Below, piece after piece: positions 1 through 12,520 of a stretch of DNA of 64,000 bases; positions within the stretch are counted from its first letter, which is position 1; every line of letters starts with the position of its first letter. The position numbers and the translations under genes were made by a program. The notes under the pieces are model-generated. The model made no database searches and was not told the DNA's origin. It saw only the letters and a program-made list of their open reading frames with translations. The DNA is from Rhyacophila brunnea (taxonomy: Eukaryota; Arthropoda; Insecta; Trichoptera; Rhyacophilidae), in the NCBI GenBank assembly GCA_022495005.1, contig JAGYXB010000799.1:62001-126000 (forward strand). Reading direction: 5' to 3'.

Positions 1-694
1 TCACATTATATGTGTTATTTAGGCCGAAGACATCGCCTTAAGTGTCGTGTAACTTCAAAGCAACAGTGGAAAAATTGAGAGAAACCACTGTATATAGAAT
101 ATCGTCGATGCACATCAAATATGGTCTATGTGACTCTGAGTACATTCTGAGAAAATCGATAAAAACTGTTTAAAAAAAAAACGGAATGGAAAATAACACT
201 TCTATTTATGGACAAATTAGGGAAAAAATATTTATTCCATGTGAGAATACATTTTATTGCCAATATTTACTATTTTGAACAAGAAAATGGCATTTTACTG
301 CGTTTTTTGCACATGGTTCATATTCTATGCACAGTTTTCGTCACATGAACCATTTTTAATACTAGCTATCAAAATATATCATTCAAAATTATTCAAATTT
401 GATAACTAGGCACTAGTCTGGTGTCTAGTTAACAGAATTAAAATATGAGATTCCATTATCACAAAATTTATGTGAATGTTATGGACATACTATGACAATG
501 GAATTGTGCAGAGGATATGACTTTTTTATTACAAAATAATTTATTAATTTTCTGTTTTGGCAAACATTTATTTGACATCGGCTGATAATGTTTTTTCCAT
601 CTTCCCGTGAGGTTTAACACTTATCATTGGGTCATCAAAACACCCAGACTTGCAGCACCAGCACCCATATTTATACAGTAAAAACATCCATGTA

Positions 695-770
695 AAACAT
701 GTTGGCGGTGTAGCGGGAATCAAACCCGTAACCTTCAATTCAAAGTCGAGACCGTCATTTACATTTTCCC
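695..770 (-). repeat. tRNA-like (SINE-type) fragment inside the transposon
   Basis: Read on the minus strand, GGGTTTGATTCCCGC (about 733-713) looks like a pol III B box in a T-arm context, preceded by an anticodon-arm-like GTCTCGACTTTGAATTG. No clear A box or acceptor stem is present, so this is a SINE-type or tRNA-derived remnant at most. Its position implies that it landed in the element after that element inserted. Confidence 0.3.
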
Positions 771-1015
771 TCTTTCTTTAAGAATAAATTGTTATTCTTT
801 AACAATATTGAAAGCATGGATATTAATCATTCTCTATAGAAAAAATAAACACAACTTCGTTTTAATGTTATTTTTATTTCAAATCGTACATCCATCAAAC
901 AAAATAACTATAAATAAGACCAACAAAACGAAGTGTTTTTATACAATAGTGACATTATTAATTGGAACATAATTCACAACACAAAAAAACTAGATTAAAG
1001 TTTTTGCTCCAATTC

Positions 1016-2739
1016 CTACATGGACATTAGGGAATCATAAAAAGGGTGATGAACTTTGTCTATCACAAGTTTTAATTCTTCCAAATGCCTGAATTTGGAG
1101 TCAGACAAGGCAAGGGCTCTGTTATACAGTGGCAATGGGGAACATAGCTAGTCTTGCGGCGTTGAAGCAACTAGCCATATTTCAGAACCCTTAAATCTGT
1201 GAAAACAGGATCCCCTACTTTATTTCCTGGCTGAAAGAAGTTAAATTCGTATTTAAAGTTACGTGATTTAAAAAAAATCAAAATGAACATTTTTAATATT
1301 ATACAGCTGTTTGGGTCGAGCCATTTGCATGCGTGATACATAATCACTTGGAGAATACATTGGGGACTTGAAGTAATTCTCCAGCACAGAATGGACATTA
1401 TCGGCTTCCATCATAGTATTAGCCTTCTTCAAAAATATCTGTTCTACAGTGACTGATGTCATTTTTGAGTAGTCACTTAAAGCTCTTGCCAGTATACGAT
1501 TCCGATTTTGGTAATTACAACCATCAGAAATTAGGATGATCTTATTATAGTTACGTGGCCTGGTCCCTAAATAGTTGATAATACAACTTGTGAACTCGTT
1601 GGAGGTCACACCTCCATCTGCTTCGTGCCACACGTAGAGAGTCACGTCCGCATTATTAAGGACATATAAGATGAAATTATGTAGTTGTAGTTTCTGTTTG
1701 TAGTAAACAGCAGATGCCAGAAATTTAGGGCATAACATCACACTCTGCAAATCCATTGTTAAAACTAATGTACTCTCGTTGGCAGATTCTTTGGCAGTGT
1801 TCTTGGCCTTTTTAGCTTGCTCCTTTCGTGTTATGTGTTGGTCGTAAATTTCTTTCCCAAGAGTTTCACATTTAAATCCTACACAAATATCACATTGATC
1901 TTTGCGTGGATGGTGAATAGAAACTTTTTTAGCCTTTAAAACGTTGCTGAAAAAGTTTCTGTTCGCAGTGAGCACATTTTCTCTGTGCACCACATATTGA
2001 AGACTGATAGCATGTGTTGAGTTGATAAAAAAGACGATTTGACATATCGTCGTTTTGTTTGAGACCGCCAATAATGACTTGGAACAACTGGCAGAAGATT
2101 TAGCCACTTTTTTACATTCTCCACAGCTTCAGTTTGCTTGGCCACTCATTTATTTGTATTGTTGGGGGGAACATTTTCGCCGTCATTAATAATAATGTGT
2201 TGCTGATAACTCCATCTTATGCTAGTGCTTTGTGTGATGCTCAAAGTATTTATGAACATTTTGCGGCACACTTTGTTTATCCCCATCCTTAGTAAAAAGT
2301 TATATATCGTGCTCTTGATTCTTCTTCGTGATAGCTGTACTTTCACTGCGATGCTTTCTTACAGCACGTGTTTCTACAAAGCCCAGGAAATATGCTTTTT
2401 CTCCGACCAAGTTTTCAACATCCAAAAATTGTGAAATGTGTGCAGGCGATCCTCTTCTGTTATTTTCTGACAACTTAAAGAATTTTTATATGCCACCTTG
2501 GGTAATTTGTGTGAACATCTTATTCCCATAGACTTTGCTTGCTTTGATTCGTTTTGTTGATATTTTCTGCAATGTTTTTTATAGCCGACATACCCTTTCC
2601 CCAAGACTATCCGTTTCTGATTTTTTTTAATTTTCTGAACTACTGAAATATCAGAATCCATTGGTAAAGAAATATCCATATCACTTTGTGGGATCCACTC
2701 TCTAGTTGATTCGCACAGCATATTTACATGAAAATACAT
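1016..2739 (-). pseudogene. Broken transposase-like gene (candidate DDE fold) of the 101-3144 element
   Basis: This is the presumed transposase of the surrounding element, degraded. The longest open piece (279 codons, 1268-2107) has a zinc-knuckle-like DQCDIC plus a later Cys (residues 72, 75, 80). It also has three acidic positions that could form a DDE-type site: Asp119 in TMDLQ, Asp195 in LISDGC and Glu243 in HSVLE. Upstream pieces carry VCRKMFINTL (about 2300) and LPVVPSHYWRS (about 2090). Downstream pieces carry GNKVGDPVF (about 1200) and HPFYDSL before the stop at 1016-1018. Joining these needs at least five frame changes, and an in-frame stop lies at 2146-2148, so it cannot make a full protein. 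The first true ATG of the N-terminal piece is at 2739; a short upstream exon is possible. The layout resembles an uncharacterised protein family common in aphids, a resemblance recalled rather than checked. Confidence 0.8.
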
Positions 2740-2764
2740 CAAATTTATTTAATAAAACGTAATA

Positions 2765-2833
2765 ACTTACCGCTAATTTATAAACCAAATGATCACAGAT
2801 AGTAAAACAGTGATATTAGGTGTGGTTTATATA
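2765..2833 (-). promoter_or_regulatory. Possible transposase promoter TATA box and 5' splice donor
   Basis: On the minus strand TATATAAA occurs at 2833-2826. About 55 bp downstream GCG|GTAAGT (2773-2765) matches a strong 5' splice donor. Both lie just upstream of the transposase relic, which would suit a short noncoding first exon. Position is the only support; no acceptor is certain. Confidence 0.3.
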
Positions 2834-3344
2834 GTTTTTCGCTCCAAAAATAACTAGGACATGTACAAGTGAAATCATGATGTAAAATACGGACCATGTG
2901 ACCATAAACCCGATACTAGCCACGTATTAAATATGGCGCATGTGCATTTAAGATCACATGGTTCATATTTAAATGCAAAGTTTTGAATGTTGGCACATAG
3001 TTTGTTTTATATCTCCTTTAATTTTTGTTATTATCACATGGTTCATATTTTACAAGGTAAAGAAAAAAAAAAGAAAAAAAACTGTATATTTAGCTCATTT
3101 TCGTAAAATCGTCACATAGACCATATTTGATGTGCATCGACGATATGTAGAATAATAACGTTGTATAAAAAGAAATACCATTATCAACTACACCGCAGAA
3201 AAAAATCAAATACCTACATAAACATTAGATATAGTTAACTATTTCATTCGTATGCCACAAGCATTAAAGTACAATAATTATTATATCTAAACTAGTATTT
3301 TTTACTTATCCCACTGTTGCTTTCAGATATCGATATGTATTTAA

Positions 3345-3497
3345 TGCCGGGTCCACATTGGCAACATTTCGCGCGACAAACTCGTTAAATTTTACGATAT
3401 GTATGATAATTATCGTAAAATTTCTTAAGCAATTATGATAATTATCGTAAAATTTAACGAGGTTGTCGCGCGACATGTTGCAAATGTGGACCCGGCA
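3345..3497. mobile_element. Fold-back MITE, copy 1 (PIF/Harbinger-like TAA duplication)
   Basis: Almost the whole 153 bp is one palindrome. TGCCGGGTCCACATT at the left mirrors AATGTGGACCCGGCA at the right, with TCGCGCGACA arms and a repeated AATTTTACGATAATTATC core. The flanks are TAA (3342-3344) and TAA (3498-3500). A TWA duplication is the PIF/Harbinger signature. There is no coding capacity. Related copies lie at 8016, 22686 and 60132. Confidence 0.85.
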
Positions 3498-3500
3498 TAA

Positions 3501-5849
3501 TATTTACTCAGAACGCACCTAACTTAAAAAAAAAACTTTTTAACATGTTAATTTGTGTCGCACCCTACTTGGTCAAAATATATCTGTGTGCGAAATGAAA
3601 AGAATATTTTTTTTTTAAATAATGGTAAACTAGTAAGTATTATTACCGTATTCTATCGTTTATAAGACAATAATGATGTCTCTGAATTCGGGATGCATCT
3701 TGTAATCTTACAGAAGACGACATTGTTATGGGAAAACGTAGAGAAATGTCGACTGGACATGTGGTTCAGAAAATCTAAATCTCATATAATCTAAAAATGT
3801 TCGGATACAGACGAAATTACATAAATAACATCCAAGTATGTGTTAGCTTACTTATAGGTATGTATATATTTTTTGTAACATTATTTATTTTCATTTCATC
3901 GGCCGTATTTAAAAAATAAATAAAAATAAGGGAGTGTCTTATAATTGATGGCGTCTTTTAATCGATGCAATGTTATAATCATTATGCATATACATATACG
4001 TAAATGATGAATCGAATCAACGCTTTTGAATTAAGTAGGTACCTATCTACTTAATTCCGCACAGAACATAGCAGACCTCCATACAAAATTCAATCTTCGT
4101 CTGCCTCTCCTTAAAATAATGATTTTAGACTTTTCAACCTTTCAAAAACAGATACACGCCGGAAAAGAAAGACATTTACGTCACATTTATAAACGTTTTC
4201 TTTTTTTTTTCTTATAGTTTGGTGATATTTTTTTACACGCTAACCGGCTAACATGATATAACACCAACTCAAAACAGTTAACCGCCATTCAATATGTCAA
4301 AAAATTCTCCAAACGCAGTTAATTTTCAATAGTTACCCAACATATATTATAAATTATAATATTTATATTTTATTTACGAATCAAACACGTCATACTATGC
4401 TGTAATTTTCGCGGGAAAAAACACAAGTTAGACATTATATTTTGTAATGTTTGGTTGCATTTCATATCCTTACGCATGTTTATTGACACGAGTACGCCGT
4501 GGTGTGCAACCCGTGCGTGGATGATGTATTTATTTCGAAGTATATAATATAAATTCTGAAACAATGTGAATTAAAAACAAGTACATATTATACTAATATT
4601 TCGGATACCTTGCTTTCAAGTATAGATACAAGTCCTTTATATGGAAGTTAAAAAGCATCGATAGTTTAAATGTCGGTACTTTTCTTGTGGTAAAATACCA
4701 GTATCGATACGTATTATTTCGATGTGATTTCCTTTCCATATCTACACATCCACTAATACGGACCTACATCATAATTGATATTTTTAATAATGAACAAACA
4801 ACTTTTAAATACGGAGCTACGCTGAGACAATAACACAGAGAGACAAACTTACAGAGATTGTTGGAAAATAAACTTAAGACGTTTACACTTACAGGTGGCA
4901 AATGTCAAAGGAAAATGAGAAAATGTCAAAGGAGAATGCACCGCAACTGGAATGAAAGATAATTCCGTTAGAAAAATATTTATTCCCTACACCAGAAGAC
5001 AAACCTCGATATCTGATCAGACATAAACATTTCTAATCAGGCCACGGCGCAATGGTGTTTCATTTGAGGGATGGCCATGCGACGATGTCAATCATCAAAG
5101 AGTCCAAAATATTATACAAGACTGTTGATTGGCAGAAACGCAATATTGGTAAGCGACCTAATAGGTTGAGCAAGAGTGGCCAACATATATTTATCGTTAA
5201 AAAAAACTGTTATGAAACCTCTTCGTGAGATAACCAAGATCCACATTGATTAGTAGTCAATGGAAAAAGAATACATTTAAACTCGTTAAAAATAATTTGA
5301 ATATCATAAAGATATAATTATTCATGCATGACTTTACAACGTGAGAAACTAGCAACACGTTTACGTACCTACTATTAAATTATTGGATCTGTAATCGTAA
5401 CTAATATTTGTTAGGACAGTGATTAAGTATTACTTTCACACCGAACATGTTCGGTTTATTCTGAACAAATTTCCATACGTTCGTTACTCACGTCACTGTA
5501 TATTATATTATAAATTATAACATAACACACTAATCACTACCCGAGCTTTTATCACTATGCATTCCATGTATTCTAATCGTTTAACTACGTCCAACAGGCG
5601 GTCTTCGTCACTGACGGCTGTACATACGATAATACAATACACACAAACTTATCCAAAGCCAGAACTTCACAAAAAACTTGTATGCAAAAACAAAGCAACA
5701 ATATTGGGGGGAACACAAGAGTTAAATATTTTCACGCCTACGTAGATTTTTATAGAAGCACTTGTTGATCGAATTGGCATTTAACATGGCTCCGAAATAG
5801 ATTCAACAATGAGAACAACTTTACACCATGGTGGTGTGAGGAAATTTCC
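3501..5849. other. No gene seen; AT-rich, one possible MITE trace
   Basis: Reading frames here are short and unlike proteins. TTATAAGACA (about 3660) and, inverted, TGTCTTATAA (about 3936) with an AGACGCCATC-like neighbour may be the ends of an eroded MITE of roughly 320 bp, but no duplication is visible. A TAGGTACCTA palindrome lies at 4036-4045. I see nothing else. Confidence 0.4.
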
Positions 5850-6078
5850 ACGTCCGGCATGGAAACCTCCCAAGGCTGCGGTGCATGCGACCGGCGGGCG
5901 GAGAAAACTCAAGAGAGAGGGGGTGCAGTTAAGTTTCCCGACGCGGAGTGGGGCAGGTCACGTGACACCCCAATAGGCGAATTGGGTCTGCGAGGCGCCG
6001 GCCTGTCTGCACGCCACCTGCCCAACCCCCCGGCGCACGGACGACGCCGGCGATAGGGTGGAGCAGTCATCATCATCA
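5850..6078. promoter_or_regulatory. CpG-dense island with E-box palindrome; possible promoter
   Basis: This 230-bp stretch is strikingly GC- and CpG-rich against very AT-rich surroundings. It contains the perfect palindrome GTCACGTGAC (an E-box core) near 5960, many CGG/GCC words, and an ATCATCATCATC run at its right edge. Short frames occur on both strands (65 codons plus, 66 codons minus); neither resembles a known protein. It could be a promoter or first exon of a gene outside the window, an isolated CpG island, or an unrecognised element. Composition is seen; function is inferred. Confidence 0.35.
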
Positions 6079-8015
6079 TCGTCGTTTTCGATAGTATATT
6101 ATATTCCACAATACTCAGTGTGAACTTGAAAATGGCCAGCTATCATCGCCCTTGTATAAATTCCTGTAACGATGTCTCCAGACGGACGTTGAAGATACCC
6201 AAACACTCAAAGATTGTAGCATATTCACTAATATGTGATTCGATACATACTGACAATATCGCAGGCAGTCTATACAAATAATTCAAGTAAATGAACGCTA
6301 AATTACTGAAAAAACCAAGAAACATAAAAACTTTCATTGTAGTAAGTAAGATGCTATCTAACCGGTAACAAAATAATTGGAGCAGAATTGCTATATCACA
6401 ACTAGTGTTTGCAAATCCGGGTCTGTGACTGAAAATTCATGAATCTTGATTAGCTTTTATGTTTCTTTGTCAAAAGTAATAAAACGTTCACCAACTACGA
6501 AATATAATTTAAATAGGGATTGATTGTTTTGGTGGAAATTTCTTCCATATTAAATCGTTATAAAAAGATATATGTTACAAAATGATTTTATTATGTTAGT
6601 CTTGACTTTGGATATTCCTAGGTTATGGGGCTCCCTGCCGTTACGCGTTGATCCCCTTCATCTCTGGGATTTGATCTCTAGTATAGGTTTCGCTGAATTT
6701 ACGTGTGCGATTTTAGTCCGGATCTTGAGGAGATCCTTGTGAGGTATTTTTGTCCTCATCAATGCAATTGGTGTTGTTGTAAAGAATTTTTAAGTAAAAA
6801 GAAAAAGAAAGAATTTTAGGTAAAAAGAGTAATTAAGGATTACCTAGTATAAATACATTTAAAGAGTACCTAACAAATATGTTGTTCAAAAATTCATCAA
6901 TGTCTATCGAATCTCGGGATAAAACAAAATCATAATCTCGTACCTCCAGGATTTTATTGTGTCAAGGGTTACAATCCATTTTGAATACATAATTTATTTG
7001 CCAATCAAGTTCATAGGAATACTTACAAGGATTTTCTAAATTATACTTTTATTTTATTAATATCGAGTATTAAATTAATCTGTGTTAAACTTTTCACAAT
7101 TTCTTTAGATCAAGTCGTCTACGACTTCAAATAAAAAGTTATTTGCATACCTATATCGCATATATATAAATCGATTAATAAAATCAAACAACAATCTTGA
7201 AAGTGATTTCAGGGTCAATTTCAAATCTGACAGCTGATGTGTCCGCAATTATGACACCCTGTCACATTATCGTAGAATGCATTGGACACGTTATCTGATC
7301 GCCCACTTGACTGGCATCGTATCCGATCATAGAGATGTTACATATTATGTTTGTAGATAACTTCAAATTCCGTAACACTATTTCTGCAATACAAGACAAT
7401 TATTGCCACGTCGAGAATCGCGAAATAATCATTCACATTACATATCAAATCATACAACACACGATAACATGTCGCATTTGTTTGGTAAACATTGTAAGTT
7501 TACAGAAAGCCTATTATGCGACGGATGTTTGTGAGAAAACGAAAGCAATAATTTAAGTAAAGGTTCCAAATGAAAAAACAATTAAATTGTAAGACTTCGA
7601 CACACGTGCGTATTCAACAGATACATTGATAAACTACGTGAGAAAATATAGAGAATTCAAACATATATTAAATTAAGAAAAATACTAGTAATTAACGGGT
7701 TGGACCTACAGATTTTTGACCAATAATTTAATAATAAATCATTTTATTATACCCATCATATTACCTACATATTAATTTGTAGGAAAGGTAATTGAATTAT
7801 GCAAAGTTACCCACTATCAGCTGCATGATTAGTGCAGTTATGTAGTTAAAAATTATAAAAAACAAACCATTTTCATAAAAAATATAAAATTGTGAAAATA
7901 ATAAACAAGATGTGAGTATTGTGGTAGTCGATATCTCCGCTATCTACATATATAGGCCGCTCTAAACAGTTAGTACCTACTACACATGCAATATCTCTTA
8001 TAAACATGTATCTTA
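6079..8015. other. No gene seen; unannotated AT-rich DNA
   Basis: A slightly GC-richer patch at 6620-6760 (CTCCCTGCCGTTACGCG) could be an eroded repeat but carries no recognisable frame. The rest is AT-rich, with only short chance frames. Confidence 0.4.
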
Positions 8016-8134
8016 TGCCGGGTCTACACTGGCAACATGTCGCCGGCAACCTCATTAAATTTTACGATAAGAATGATAATTATCGTAAAATTTAACGAGG
8101 TTGCCGGCGACATGTAGCCAATGTGGACCCGGCA
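8016..8134. mobile_element. Fold-back MITE, copy 2
   Basis: A 119-bp near-perfect palindrome with TGCCGGGTCTACACT at the left and AATGTGGACCCGGCA at the right, flanked by TTA (8013-8015) and TTA (8135-8137). The inner arms read TCGCCGGC instead of the TCGCGCGACA of the other copies, and the core has one fewer AATTATCGTAAAATTT unit. It is a shorter subfamily of the element at 3345. Confidence 0.85.
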
Positions 8135-8137
8135 TTA

Positions 8138-10179
8138 TGCACAAATATTATTCATATTAACTTTAATCTGAAGAGACATCTAATACCGGTATATTAATTT
8201 GGTTTCAATTACATAATATTACCACTGGAAGCTGCCAATATTGTCATCAATTCATCATCAAAGCTTTGTGCATTGACGGATCAAGCTGCATATAAAAATA
8301 GCAATGATTGACAACCATCCAGTACAGTACCTATGTAGATTCTACATACTTGCAAATTAATCACTAAGAACACGTGAAAAAAATATATAGATTAATCTTT
8401 GAATGAATTACGTAAGTGTTGTTAGGGTATTGAAGAAAGACGATTTCTTCACAACTCAGTTTCGCGAAATTATCGCTAATTTATAAACGCAGCTCAACAT
8501 TAACTCATAATCATGAAAATATTGATGAAAACGTTGCCAACCACAGGTCCCGGCCATATTGTAAGTGCATAATTAATGTATTATTCAATGTATAATTAAT
8601 TATAGAAGGAGGCTATTATTTATGGAGTGAATCCGTGGCAATGAATTTACATGGAACGTACACAGTATTTAATTAGATGCCAATAAACTGAATAAACTAC
8701 GATCATCAATCATGCATTGCGTTTGGACGTCTATTAAAACAATGAATCAATAATCAAGCTAAGCTTCTCGATTTTAAAATTATATACTTTTGTGCACATA
8801 GCGTTTTAGAATACCGTAATAGTTGCATTTAGCAAAATTAGGTCTCATATTGTTCTGAACACAAATATGTAGAAATGTGGATTCCAACCTAATTTTTAAC
8901 CGAAGATTTTTAAATTTCAACGGTAAAAAATGAAATACCAGAAACAAAAAAGATCAAAATTTACTGGCGTGATTGTGTGTTTCCAATCTTCCTGTTTCCT
9001 TTATCATCGACAATCTGCCTTCATACGAATAATAATATTATTTCTTACGTTTAATTATTAACTAGAAAAAATACCAGGTGGTACTGCCACCTGTCAACAT
9101 TATTGAATGTGACTTGGTTCTGCAACATAAATAATTATTACTGGGAAATTCGATTTATCCAAATCCCTTCAATTTGAATCGAGCATGTTCTTATAGAAAT
9201 TTACACTTTCAAAATCGTGTTTCCTATCCGACACCACACTTATTTATACCTTTCCGTCAATATGTTATAAGTTAATTGTAATGTTTTTTAATACTATCTA
9301 TAAGTAGGTATACTCGATATGCACTGTAAGAATCTATCAAACTATTATAAGAGTATTCTTCCATTCGTTTTCTGTCATGACCCTATTAAAATTCAGTTGA
9401 TTTTTCAAATTTAGAATTTGCGTTTACGTTTACATGTATGTTTTCTCTGACTTTACCCATTTTAAAAAGTCTTCTCCCTGTCTCGCCTTCTTCTACAAAT
9501 CTACGTATGTTTTCTATACGTATGTTAGTCAGAAATAGATAAATCAACACAAATTTATTATATTTATAATGTAATCTTACATTTTATAAAGTAAGAAGTG
9601 CTGACTTGTTTAGTTATTCACTCGTTGATTATTCACTCGCCGCTTTAACAAAAAATGAATGTTGTAATAAGTATTATGATTTATTACAGTATTACTTACA
9701 CTTAAAAGATTCCAATCGGGCAGATCACTGTTTTTCAAGCACAGAACGAACACTAAAGAAAAGCACATCACATTTCCGCGCGTCGCGGATCATTGCAACG
9801 GACGCGGCACGAGTAACTTTTAGCACATCACGAATCCACTCTCCGCATGGCTGCAGCCGAGTATGCCAATCCCGATTCCTGTCGGTGGCAACACCTCTGT
9901 GGAAGAAGACGAGGCAGGTGGGTTGATGCCGCTCGATTCCGATTAGGACTTGCCAATTCCCTGAAACACGTTTTTTTGTACATTCTGCAGATGATGCTCG
10001 CAATTCGCGCAGTAATTCGACGCTATCTTCATGAATGTCATTTATTAGGCAGCAAACAATGAGGACGTAAAACGCTAGGACGCCTGGTTACAGGTAAGTT
10101 GTAGGTATGCAGTTCACCGTAGCACAGTTCATCGTGAGCTGCTGTATCGGAAATAGATGACCATATACCTAGCATTGCG
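8138..10179. other. No gene established; one GC-rich patch and a small hairpin
   Basis: At 9075-9093 CAGGTGG and CCACCTG form a perfect 7-bp stem. At 9775-9960 the DNA becomes CpG-rich (CCGCGCGTCGCGGATC, GCATGGCTGCAGCC). A short acidic frame starting at 9863 and a donor-like GCAG|GTGGGT near 9918 would fit a first exon, but I recognise no protein and the support is weak. Confidence 0.3.
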
Positions 10180-10520
10180 ATCAAAAAATGACAAGTTCGT
10201 GGAAGATTTCACCGTGAATGAAGTTGTACGTAACCGTTTAAAGGCGACCCTTGTTTACAGACAATAATGTAAATAGCATTAATTTGATATTGATTGGTAT
10301 CAAATTTAATATCTGATAATAACGCTGTGATTATTATCATAAATTTGATAGGTACGAGTACTACTTGCTAACCTACTTTTCAATCATCCATAATTATATA
10401 TGTAAATATATTATAATATGAGATGATGGTATTTTTAATTTACTCAATTACCTATTTTCTTCTGTATGGTTTTTATTACGTTTTAAGTGTTTTATTTATA
10501 CATTCATTTTATATCAATGC
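10180..10520 (+). repeat. Dispersed repeat of unknown class, copy 1
   Basis: This segment resembles 27418-27720 in the same orientation. Shared blocks include CATTAATTTGATATT, the near-identical TACTTGCTAAC, CTTACTTTT-like and ATATAAATATAT strings, and a later TTCTGT/TTTTATT tract, with indels between. No terminal repeats, tail or coding frame point to a class. It may be an old element or a segmental duplication. Confidence 0.5.
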
Positions 10521-11943
10521 TATTTGGCGATCTGTTTCCAATACGACAGCTTTCGATGAACTGCAATACTGCGAACGCATTCGTACACGAGGAAGGCTAT
10601 TAGGGCGAGGTACATTTATTATTGTGTTAAGTTTAAACACAAGGGCGGGCGCATCAAGAGCAACACGCTGCGAGCCATTATGTCCTGGGGATGATTCAAA
10701 GGAATAAAGATGATATTATGTTTGCCCATTTACAGTAAAGTAAGTACACAAGTAATATATGCACTCGTATTGCATAAATCGTTTCCGTTGTAGTTGCGTC
10801 AAAACGCCACGTCTATATTTAGCGTCGCGTGTTGCATGTTGTTGTTTTCGTGCATGTGGTATTCGCCACAGTTTCCTCTCTTGACAAAATATGCTGACAA
10901 AGAATAAAATCGCGCCAATATTTCCACACTTGACATATTGATTCTCAGCAAAGAGCACAATAAAATATTTTACGGCAATTCCACAAAACAGGTCAAACAA
11001 GTCAGGGCAAAATATTTTAACCATCACAGAATATTTGAAATGGGCATTAATTACTTTCATCAACTGTTCAACATCAACCAGAAACATGGATGCTTATAAA
11101 TTACAAATAATATTTAATATAATTCCACCAATGTTGATTTTATTTTCACTTTTCAATACCCACACAACCATAAATAATTATCTTCGACAAACAAATTTAT
11201 CGCATTTCGCATGAATAATTTTAAATAAAAGCGGTACAGTGGGTACTATATACAAAACTTATCACAGTTAGAGTTCTTTTCATTTAATAATAAAATTAAT
11301 AAAATACTCAAACGATTTGAAAATAAATTCAGTGAAAATAATTATCTCGTGTGCGGATACAAAAAACAGACCAGTTTGCATCCCGTATAGCATTCATTAT
11401 TGTATATGTTAATATAAAGCAATATGGAAACTAGCGCATTTCCAAATATTAACAAAAATATTATTGTTACATACAATATAGATACCTATACCTAATTACA
11501 TGGGTTCAAGCGTTATCATATCATGTTATCAATATCATACAACCAGTGGCTCCTGAAAGTGGAGTTTCACATTATTTTCTGAACGGATGAAAATCCGTAT
11601 TTATAAAAAAATATATAATATATTACGTTGTTATTATGTATTTAAAAGAATATCTATATTCACTCTAAATTATGGAAACCTGGTTCTCAAAAAAAATACA
11701 GAATAATTGATGTTCCTCGATAATAATAAAATTGATAAATGTGATCGAGTATGGTCGATGCAATCAGACCGCTGGCATCTCGCATCACGTTACGTTCGCT
11801 GCACCCTGAGATGTTCTGCAGAGAACGTGCTCTGACGGACCATCTTCTCGCTTACACTAATTGCATTACTACAATTTATTTACACTGGAGATTTAAGAAA
11901 TAACACGTATTTATTGCCGTGTTATTATAACAGCATTATAGTA
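10521..11943. other. No recognisable gene
   Basis: A 123-codon minus-strand frame (10716-11087) has a hydrophobic, Phe/Cys-rich bias and no motif I know, so it is not called a gene. The 11740-11850 patch is more GC-balanced (ACGTTACGTTCGCTGCACC) but is also unrecognised. Confidence 0.35.
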
Positions 11944-12304
11944 CAGTATAACCTCGTTGTTACGTGCCCGGAATTCACGTTTTCCCGGCAATTGCGTGTA
12001 TTTTTTTCAGTCCCGATGTATTTCAGTACATTTATTACCCGCATTTACGTTTTTCTTTCCCGCGATTTACGTCGGAAATATTCAAAATATGCGAGTTACG
12101 CGCACTTGACAATGATTGGGTCGTGACATTCAAACGATTTTTCAATAAAAATTTTAATTGAATCTTGTTTTTTAATAAAACGTTATTTTTTTAGAAACAT
12201 AAAATTTAAATGTTCTTTTTTTCAATACCCCCCTTTTACATTTTCCCTCAAATTAGGTTTTTTTTCTTCAGTCCCTTAAAAAACGTAAAATAGGGGTTAT
12301 ACTG
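11944..12304. mobile_element. pogo/Tigger-like MITE
   Basis: The ends are CAGTATAACCTCG and, inverted, CAGTATAACCCC. The flanks are TA (11942-11943) and TA (12305-12306), the TA target of Tc1/mariner-type elements. CAGTATAACC followed by TTACG-rich inner sequence is typical of pogo/Tigger ends. The 361 bp has no transposase; the 60-70 codon frames inside are chance. Confidence 0.8.
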
Positions 12305-12391
12305 TATTTGTATATTGTATTTTTGGTTGGGGATTCACGTGGTCATGTGCTCAGTGTTGCCATATTTTTCTATGCTGATTATAGTACAAAG

Positions 12392-12520
12392 GCGTAAAAA
12401 TTATAGTATTTCTGAAAAATATATAGTACAGGAACATTTTTCGTCTTAAATCCTTTAAAATTATAGTATTTTGGTATATTTGGCGTAAAATTATAGTATT
12501 TTACATTTTTCGCAAAATGA
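12392..12520. repeat. Short interspersed AT-rich direct repeats
   Basis: The string AAAATTATAGTATTT occurs at 12397, 12457 and 12487, spaced 60 and 30 bp. The first and third copies are both preceded by GCGTA. It looks like a local minisatellite with 30-bp periodicity that has drifted. Confidence 0.6.

Larger units (their letters stand above)
101..3144 (-). mobile_element. DNA transposon of unassigned superfamily, near full length
   Basis: The ends are 34-bp perfect inverted repeats (101-134 and 3111-3144), starting ATCGTCGATGCACATC. The flanks are atatagaat (92-100) and atgtagaat (3145-3153), a 9-bp target-site duplication with one mismatch. Subterminal motifs related to the inner TIR (TCACATRGWYCATATTT) recur. 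Two identical 18-mers lie at 2953-2970 and 3033-3050, and shorter versions at 310-324 and 342-353. On the right side the motif is spaced about 80 bp apart, running into the TIR copy at 3112. A transposase-like gene on the minus strand fills the centre. A 9-bp duplication fits Mutator-like elements among known groups, but the protein does not look like a MULE transposase to me, so the superfamily is left open. The boundaries are seen directly. Confidence 0.9.

Noticed and set aside
2219..2531. Plus-strand frames at 2219-2434 and 2328-2531
   Set aside because: They are antisense to the transposase relic, whose motifs are on the minus strand.
9606..9926. 106-codon plus-strand frame
   Set aside because: It overlaps other equally long frames in a CpG patch, with no motif or consistent codon pattern.
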